DNA from: Austropuccinia psidii
Lineage: Eukaryota; Basidiomycota; Pucciniomycetes; Pucciniales; Sphaerophragmiaceae
Direction of reading: 5' to 3'
Length of the DNA: 64,000 nt
NCBI GenBank assembly: GCA_023105745.1
Contig: JALGQZ010000007.1
Location: 53,983,569 to 54,047,568, forward strand
The notes under the pieces were generated by a model. It saw only the letters and a list, made by a program, of their open reading frames with translations, did not search any database and had not been told where the DNA came from. Every line of letters starts with the position of its first letter. Position 1 is the stretch's first letter. Positions 56,801 to 64,000 of the stretch are shown here, piece by piece. A program made the position numbers and the translations under genes.

Positions 56801-57478
56801 CTTTGTCTGAAGCAAATTCTCCTCTGTGGTCATACAAAAGGGAAGAAAGTTCATTTTCCTGTTCATCATTCAGATGAAGGCTTATTTCAGCCCCATTTAA
56901 CTGCTCAGACTTGAATTTCTCTAACTCTAAGTTGACTGGTGATACTTTATTTACTGTAATTTGTCTTTTAAATGGTAAGAAGGCAAATTTTTGGCGCTTA
57001 TTGTCTCCAATAGTAAAGCATCTGTCTTTGTTATTATGCAAATCTATCCCATACATGATTAAATAGTCATTTCCCAATATAAAATGAGTACTAGAGCAAT
57101 TTTCCATAACAACAAATTCAACTGTGATTCTTAAATTCCCATTTATTTGTGGGAATATGAAATTGGTCTCAAAGATTCCTAATGCTTTCATTGGATTACT
57201 TGCACTGTTGAATTTTATACCATCAATTGGTAACAATTGGTCATAAAATTTGGTACACAAGTCTTAAGAAAAGATTTTCCAACACAAGAGCAGAAGGCTC
57301 CTGGGTCAAGCAAAAGTTTGGTGGGTTTGTTATCAATCACCACTTCTGTTATACAGGAGTTACCAGCTGTATAACCTTTTCCCCTGTTTGGTTTTGTTTT
57401 CATAAGTTGTGCATCTTGAACTTTTGATAAATCAAGTTGACCATTTCTCAATTGTGGCAAGTGGGAATAAGATTCCAT
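53805..57478 (-). pseudogene. pol: Element F pol: protease to chromodomain, with several stops
   Basis: Open pieces: protease 57215-57478 (LLLDPGAFCSC, the DPG variant shared with A), linker 56679-57260, RT 55998-56636 (GDFRALNTYTVP, PFGIKNAPSHFQ, YIDDIIICS intact), RNase H and start of integrase 55047-55685 ([22 protein letters not shown]), integrase core 54609-54908 ([18 protein letters not shown]), and integrase C-terminus plus chromodomain 53805-54605. Stops include the catalytic Glu codon of integrase (GLA-stop-RMIQ near 54609), a Trp and a Cys in the zinc region (about 55010-55045), and a Tyr in SFLGFAGY (near 56000). At the site of the TAG of element A, F has CAG. Confidence 0.93.
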
Positions 57479-59725
57479 GAAGTCAAAAGTTGCATTGATA
57501 TTTTCTATATCTTTTTAAGATTCAGAAAATATTGATGACTTATCATCTGAATTGTCTTCAATTATGTCATCTTTTTCAACATCAGGTTCCTTTTCAATAT
57601 CAATTTCATTGATTTTTCCCTTCTTTGGACATGTATTGGCTAAATGGGTGGTTCTCTGGAAAATATGGCACTTTCTGACTGTATCTGCAGATTTATACTT
57701 CATATTATTAGAATTTTCTTTGGGGTTTTGTCCACAGAATCTTTCCAAGGTGTATTAAACCTTGTTTTGAGATTCACCCTACTAGAACCAATTTTGGTTC
57801 TGGTGGTTACTTCTTCTAATATATTGATAATATCCTCTGCTGAAGATTGTTCAGTAGTCCTGCTTTTAATAGCATGCTCTAAGTCACCTCCACATTGTCT
57901 CAGAATGTTTTCTATGTATCATAAATTCTGACATGTCAGGATATAATGCTGTTAGTCTGTCTTTTTGTTGGCAAAACCATGGTAAAGCTTTGTCTTTATC
58001 AGCATTAAATTTGGCAGATTCAAAGGCTGTTTCAACTTTAAGCCTCCAAGCATCATTTTCCCATTTGTTAATGATTTGGGTTTTCTACCAAGTCCAACTC
58101 TGGTGTCCATGTGCTTGTCTTATTTTTATGTACCATCTGTGAGCTGTTTGGGTAAACAAGGTGTTAAATCTGGCTGTTACCAATCTGTCTGGTAATTCAA
58201 AATCCTCTTTGATCATGTCAATACCTCTAATGAATGCCATATGGTCATACTCTCCTTCACCACTGAAGTGAGGCCATTCTTTAAGTTTTGGAACTTCTTT
58301 CAAGAGTCCTTGGCCCATTGATGGTTCTAAGTTATGAAAAGAAGTAGAAAATTAATTTTTTAACTGTGAACTTTCAATATCCAATACTTGTGGATTGGGA
58401 ATTCTTGCATCTTCATTTTGATTCAGAGGTGTAGACATTCTTGGTAAAGTGTTTAGCAGTTGTTCAATATCATTCATTTTACTGTTATTACACCTTTGTG
58501 AATTTCTTATCTCATGTTGTAAGCTTTGTATAGAGTCTATGAAATTCTTTTTATGATCATCCTCCTTATATGTAAGCTCATTCCATAGTTCTGTTTGTTT
58601 AGTATCATCAGATATAACTTTATTTAACTTTATTGTTAATTTTGATATTTCCTCTCTTGAGGTATCAAAATTCTTTTTCAAGGCAACTGTATTTGTCTTT
58701 ACTTCTGCAAATGATTTTGAGATATCATCAAGGACTTTTTTATTATCTTCTTTGATAGTATTAATAGCTTGTTTTCTTCTTGTTTCAATTATTTCATCAA
58801 TATTGAATTTAGAATATTTGTCTGTTAATTCTTTAATAATGGCAGATTGTTAATTTATCTTAATGCCAAAAGAATTATCATTATTGGAAGTTTTGATTGT
58901 TCTTAAAACTCTTTCAAAGCATTTAAGTGTATCATTTATTTGGCTCAGACTCAAGTTATTTGTTTTAAGATTGTCACAAATTGATGTATTTTTATCAGAA
59001 AGATGACTTTTTACGTCAGAAATAGCTTTATACAACTCTGGAATATAATTAAAAGTATCAGAAATCATTTTTGATATTTTAATCTGGCTTCCTCCTTTTG
59101 TAATTCCATCATGGTTCTGGCCATCTGAAATACATTTTCCATGGCATCCTGTTAAATCTTTGGGATTCTGTAGCCCTGGCTGTAAGGGTTTGGGGCTGGT
59201 GCCTTACCTTTGCCCTTTTTTGGATTTTGTGGCTGCTTTTTCACATTGGAATTGCTGCTGCTGGCCACTGGGGCTGTTTTTGGCACTGGTTTGGGTGGTG
59301 GAGGGTTGTTTTTCCATAATTCTAGTGTTAAAAGCATCATGTTTTTCTTCTCCATCAATGGATGCCATCCATTGAGAAATTTGCAAGTATTGGGATGGCC
59401 CAGGAATTTTCTCACTGTCAGGTAAGAATTCATGCAATTCTTCCACAGGTCTGCAAGGATCTGGTACTCCTTGAACTGGAGTGCATTGTTGTATGCACTG
59501 TGGCTGGCTTTGTATATGTCCACAGAGGCTTGTTGTGGCGGTGTCAGCTCTTTTTGAAGTTAAAATGGTATTATCAGCTTCAGAATGACCCATTTTAGTT
59601 GTTTGGAAGTCATCAACTGACCCTTTTCCTTCTGTACCTGATTGGCCTCTGCCATAATCACGTCTATTACCTTTCTGGGAGCTGCTTGAGGGGTTATAGC
59701 TGGCTCCTGACCTGGTTGAAGGCAT
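57479..59725 (-). pseudogene. gag: Element F gag (gag-pol frame, with stops)
   Basis: The frame starts MPSTRSGASYNPSSSS at 59725 and is open for 173 codons. Later open pieces are 58850-59068 (starting MISDTFNYIPEL, the counterpart of M221 in A), 58352-58681 (coiled coil), 58085-58318 (KEWPHFSGEGEYDH capsid start) and 57515-57748 (knuckle region, CHIFQRTTHLANTC, second Cys lost). Collinear with A; inactivated by stops and frameshifts. Confidence 0.9.
59119..59658 (-). pseudogene. Element F ORF1 (+1 frame) with stops
   Basis: The overlapping ORF1 frame is conserved with A at the protein level: DIYKASHSAYNNALQFKEYQ, FLGHPNTCKFLNGWHPL, the PPPPKPVPKTAP linker. It carries a stop upstream (Tyr codon changed to TAA near 59564) and another near 59152. 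Just downstream the sequence CAAAAATGATTTCTGAT (about 59062-59078) keeps the ATGA stop-start overlap seen in A. Confidence 0.75.
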
Positions 59726-60179
59726 AATTATGGTTAAAAAGGCTTAGAATAGTAATTTTACGTCAAAAAACTCCCTATTGGCCAAATCTTTGGCTTTCTG
59801 AAGAGTATTACTTATTTCCAAGTTGATCAATTCAGAAGAAATTGGTTCTGGTTGAATATTCTGAGTCACAATAATAGTACTATTATGATCAGAATTAACA
59901 GTACTGGCAGGAATGATGCTGGTTACTGTTGAGGCTGTTTCAATGTTTTCTTGTCTTACCACATTGTCAGACACTGAAATTAATGAAAAAGCCAATTAAT
60001 TAAGTAAAAAAAGGTTATTTCAAAAAAGAAATAAAAATATAAGCCTTACTTATAATATGAAAAAAAAAATTATTTTTTATGGATTTTTTGAATTATAAGT
60101 ATTGTTAATATGTTTTTCAATTTTTCAATAGAAGAAAAAGGATTTAAAAAGAGTAAAAAAAATATGTCACAGGTAAAAT

Positions 60180-60199
60180 ATCACGGCCAGGCCCCCAAA
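60180..60199 (-). promoter_or_regulatory. Primer-binding-site region of element F
   Basis: Minus strand TTTGGGGGCCTGGCCGTGAT next to the 5' LTR, two changes from A. Confidence 0.65.
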
Positions 60200-62000
60200 T
60201 GTAAGGTGTGGATATGAAACTTTGATTAAAAATCAAGTACTTTTCCTGTCCTCAAAATTTGTATAAGGTAAAAATCAATTAAAAATAGTAAGAAATATTA
60301 ATTTCAAGAGAAAACATGCCGAACTTACTGTTTATAGCTTTATTAGTATAAAGCAATAATATTATAAAGATGTATTTTTTTACCAACAATAAAAATTTAT
60401 CCAAAAATACTCTACAAGAGATATTTAAGGCTACAAAAGAAATTTCTTCATAAGCAATTTCAATTGTAATTAATTGAGCAAAGAACTGCAATCAATTAAT
60501 TAAAGAACAAGGTCTTTAAGAAGAATATTAAAGAGAAAACACAACCAAAAGTTACCAGAGTGAATTTGGAAACAAAGTGACAAAGTTTACAGTGATGAAA
60601 GATGCTTTAATTCACTTTTGGGGTGGTTCAGGGGTAAGAATGATTATAAAAGTTACAAACAATGATTATAATGATTTTTTCGAGTGGTTAAAAGGTTTAT
60701 GATGATTTAAGAAAGGTGGTTGGAATCTTTTATTGATTGGTTTAACAATGTTTAAACTATTTATAAAAGGAAAGATTCTAACATGAAGAGAAAAGTGGGG
60801 CAAAGAAGACATTCTTTTATAGCCATCAATTCTCTTACTACAAAAGTAATGTTAACTCTTGTCAGTCGTGAAAAACAGTATGACAACAGAAAAGCCAATT
60901 ATGGAATCATTGAACCCTGGTTTAGACCAAAAAGGGCTGGTTTAAGCCATTTTTAGCCATGTTAGACCCTTAAATCAGCCATTACTATAGCAATACCTGG
61001 TCTAGAGCCTTCAAAAAACGTCAGAATGTGTGTAAGAGGCGTAGAAACCAGTTAAAACTGTTTTTACTATGATTGTTTTATCTTAAGGGTAGTTTTACCC
61101 TCTTGGCAACAGCTAAAACTACCCCAGTTGGTATCAAAACCTCATCATCAATTGAGTCCACAGACCCTGTAATTCAATTCCAGGCCAAAAGTGATCAACT
61201 TTTGCGTGAATTTTGACATCCCATGCCTGTCAGCAAGGATTTTGGGGGTCTAGCTCCCCCCCCAAATTTAATCTTTCCAATTTATTTTTCCTTTAATTCC
61301 TCATCATGTATTATAATTATAATTTACATATGTAGTTCAGTTGAATTGTACAGTACAATACAGTAATAATTGATACCTCATATGTAAATCAAAGTTCACT
61401 TATGTAATACACGCGCACATTTTGACATTTCAATTGAATTCAATTGAAAATACTTCAATTCCTCATAACTTCTAAACTAAATACAACACCTCAATTTTAA
61501 CACAAAAATTGATTGTTAACACCACATGTGGTGTGAATTAAATTAAAGTTTTGAGGTTCTTCAACTTTTGTATTGAAAATACTAAAAACTTAATTTAAGC
61601 TTATTTAGAGTTGAGTTACAAGAATTTCACTCAGAGGTGACCCCACCTGATTTTTTATGAGGAATCCAATGGTGAAATAATTTTTATATGTTTATTTATT
61701 GTATAAAAATTTATAATAATTTTTATTTAACTTTTTTCCAAATTTATTTATTTTTTTACAATTTTGTTAAAATTTCATTTTTACTTACTTTTTTCAAGTA
61801 TAAATGTAATTTTATAATTCCAAAATTTAATGTAATTTTATTTTTAAATTGTAATTAAATTTTTTATTTTGAATATAATTTTATATTTATATTTTGATTT
61901 TTTATTATAATAATATAAATAAATTTATTTTATTTCTATTTATATGTTAATTTTGTATTTGTGGTCTTTTGGGTATATGAAATTACCTCTAAGGCTCACA
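60200..62000 (-). repeat. Element F 5' LTR
   Basis: 1,801 bp, with the same ends as the 3' LTR. It lacks about 25 bp near 61255 (the TTAGAGCTGGAGTTCC stretch between two C-runs), a deletion absent from the other LTRs. TATA box at 60814-60821 on the minus strand; two units of the 10-bp tandem (60946-60964), the second altered. Confidence 0.95.
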
Positions 62001-62005
62001 GAAGC

Positions 62006-62690
62006 ATACTGAGAAAAATGACATGAGATATAATTTTCCACTTTTGGATTAGAGATCAAATGACCTCATTACTTAATAAAAGCATTCAGTTACTTATTAA
62101 TGTCTTTCTAATGACTACCAGCCCATTTATGGTTAAGACATAATAAATTTACTTGTGTAAATATTTATTTCTTAAAAAAATACATTGATTTCTTACAGCT
62201 ATCAATATTATTGGTAATTCCATCACAGATCATGATTTCTGTGAATTTTGGAAGTTACAGTGCTCCATGTGAAAAAAAATAAAAAAAGGACTAAAAATGA
62301 AAATTTGAATTGAGCTTGTTAAAATATAATTATTTTTTGGAAAAAATTAAAGGTAACCAATTTCTAAACTGAGTCTAAAATTTTCAGGAAAATCCATCAT
62401 AAAATGTATTTTAAATTGATTTTTGAAGATCTCATCATTTTCTTAGAAATAGTAATTTAAACAAGGCTTACTGATTGGTTACCAAAGTGTACCACTCCAA
62501 AAGTGGATCATTAGTGTGGTAAACCTTTCAGTCAGCTTCTGGGAACCTTGTTCACCTTAGAGGACCCAAAAAATTAGGTACCCCAGCTCTATTTGATTTT
62601 TTTCCTTGTCCCCCTCTCTGCTATGAGTTGTTCCTATAAAAGTATTTCAATAATACAATAATGGGTATATGGTAAAATCTAAATGCACTC
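62006..62690 (-). repeat. Element G, right ancient LTR-like repeat, part 2
   Basis: It aligns with 25474-26455 (TTTATGGTTAAGA near 62131 and 25706, CAATATTATTGG near 62204 and 25782). Near 62660 the sequence GGGTATATGGTAAAATCTAA resembles the end of A-family LTRs (GGGTATATGAAATTACCTCTAA), which places the LTR end near 62690. GAAGC at 62001-62005 is the target copy of F. Confidence 0.45.
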
Positions 62691-64000
62691 AATCAGTATG
62701 GAGTTCTATTCCATATATACATGTGCTTCAGCGGTGAGTATCATTGGTCTAAACTAACTGAATATGATTGTAACCCAGTCTCTCACTAAAGAGTCTTGAG
62801 CTGCGAACTTTTTATCCTGTCTTTACTCAAACTCCTTAACAATTTCTCTTACTTTCCATGTTCTCGGTCCTGAATACTTCAATCCTATGGTTCCACCCAC
62901 TAACCCACATGGATTTAGCCATTTTAAGAAAATATAATGATCTCCTTCACTTGTCACACAACATATATAGTTGTCTCCCATTTGTTGAAGCAATTCTTAA
63001 TTTCTCTCTTCTTAAATTTTCTTCCACAAAATTTCCAAATACCTGTTTATATTAACAATCTAATATAGTTAAATACTTTCCATATTACCAACTTCCATAC
63101 TTTTCTTCACCGATTCTTCAGAAACTAAATTTCAAACCCACACCATCCATCCACCTACTTTGTATATAAGCCTAGACACTCACCATAGGCTTCATTTACA
63201 ACTCAAGGACTTGGTTCATGACATATATAGGTCTTATGGTAAGTTCAACTGATTATGTTATTAGAAATCCTTCATACCTTACTTTGAATCTAATCTGACT
63301 CCTTAATGTTCCAGTCCAAGCAGAGTATTTAGTCAAAAGGGTTTTACTTTATTATGGTTCACAGAAACCAGACCAGTACAATCCCAACAAGGAAAACTAT
63401 ATTAAGGAAGCCAGTGGCTTCTTCTCTTATGGGATTCAACTACCTTCTGCCCCTTTGAAGACCATAAAGTGATGCTGCATTCTCTAAAATGTTTATTATT
63501 ACTTTGAAGTAAGTACCTCCATTTTTCAATAAAATGATGACTTATAATTTTGAATTATTGGCAGAAAATATACTCCAATGTGGAGTTTCTTGAAGATCAT
63601 TGTCTGTTTTATTACATGTATAAATTTAATAGTTTCAGGTAAGTGAAATGATTACCAAAACTTCATCCCTTTTTTATGGAACCCAACCAAATCTTTTTGG
63701 TAGTTTCATTATTGGAATCATTCGGAAGAATACCTCAAATCTTAACAAGCACTGAGGAACATGTGTTGGTTGGTTCACTGCATGGGAGGGAAAATCACCA
63801 GTTTCAATCAATCCAAACCTTGGCACCAGAATTTATTTTGAAGAAAAGGATCTCTTCAGAAATTAATGCTTACAGACATTGTGGCAATCCAACTATTGAT
63901 TTTTGTATTCAAACCACCCAGGCTCAGAAGTGTCTTTTATTAATTATGCCACACTTTCATCTGGCCAAAACACCAAAAAATTGCTAACATCTCCACTCAG
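62691..64000. other. Right flank, no gene recognised
   Basis: The base composition is more balanced than in the repeats, especially 63380-64000. The only ORF of size is 63676-63987 (plus, 103 codons, starting MEPNQIFLVVSLLESF). It has no motif I recognise and runs close to the window edge, so I do not call it a gene. Otherwise I see nothing. Confidence 0.3.

Larger units (their letters stand above)
51946..62000 (-). mobile_element. Element F: Ty3/gypsy chromovirus of the A family, moderately decayed
   Basis: A 10,055-bp element with no nested insertion, and perfect GAAGC target copies at 51941-51945 and 62001-62005. LTRs of 1,836 and 1,801 bp differ clearly more than those of A. Gag-pol is collinear with A and close to it, but has about a dozen stops or frameshifts. 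Age appears intermediate: younger than B and D, older than A. Confidence 0.96.

Noticed and set aside
63676..63987. 103-codon ORF at the right edge
   Set aside because: No recognisable motif, no comparison copy in the window, and it ends close to the window edge. Not enough to call a gene.
1..64000. CRISPR array, operons, bacterial or phage origin
   Set aside because: No regularly spaced repeats with unique spacers, no ribosome-binding-site gene clusters. All recognisable coding sequence is Ty3/gypsy, and the composition and candidate introns are eukaryotic.

Overview
The window is AT-rich eukaryotic repeat DNA made almost entirely of Ty3/gypsy LTR retrotransposons inserted into one another. 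I see no host protein gene, tRNA, rRNA or CRISPR array. From recognition (not a search), the Gag and Pol families match large chromovirus families of rust fungi (Pucciniales), most of all the myrtle rust Austropuccinia psidii. The short candidate introns (64-77 nt) also suggest a fungus. The species call is inference.

Layout, using letters I assigned. The oldest layer is G, a decayed direct-repeat pair that looks like an ancient LTR element (about 2504-62690 once later insertions are removed). Three elements landed in it. B (3006-25468, minus) lies in the left G repeat, D (28679-49767, plus) in the G interior, and F (51946-62000, minus) in the right G repeat. B was then hit by A (5804-15888, minus, youngest and nearly intact) and by solo LTR C (21302-23126). 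D was hit by E (38297-47930, minus, a second LTR family with TGTCAGGC ends) and by solo LTR H (34014-35404, E family). Five-base target duplications fix the boundaries: AATCA for A, AAATG for C, TTATA for E, GAAAT for H, GAAGC for F. B (GATAC/CATAC) and D (TATCA/TCTCA) each show one mismatch.

Element A carries a Gag-protease-RT-RNase H-integrase-chromodomain reading frame of 1,974 codons broken by one nonsense codon. All other elements carry several stops, frameshifts or insertions.

The most interesting signal is at the start of the coding region. In A a second frame (+1) is open for about 200 codons inside the N-terminal part of gag, and comparison with F and D shows that this hidden frame is the better conserved one. 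It ends in an ATGA stop-start overlap with a methionine of the Gag-Pol frame. A 64-nt candidate intron would join an upstream ATG-less exon exactly in phase with the hidden frame, and it would remove the first start codon of the Gag-Pol frame. The 1,056 nt before that first start codon contain no ATG on the coding strand. Element E, from a different LTR family, has the same arrangement with a 68-nt candidate intron. Together this suggests that these rust chromoviruses make a separate spliced first protein, and that start-codon choice is set by splicing.
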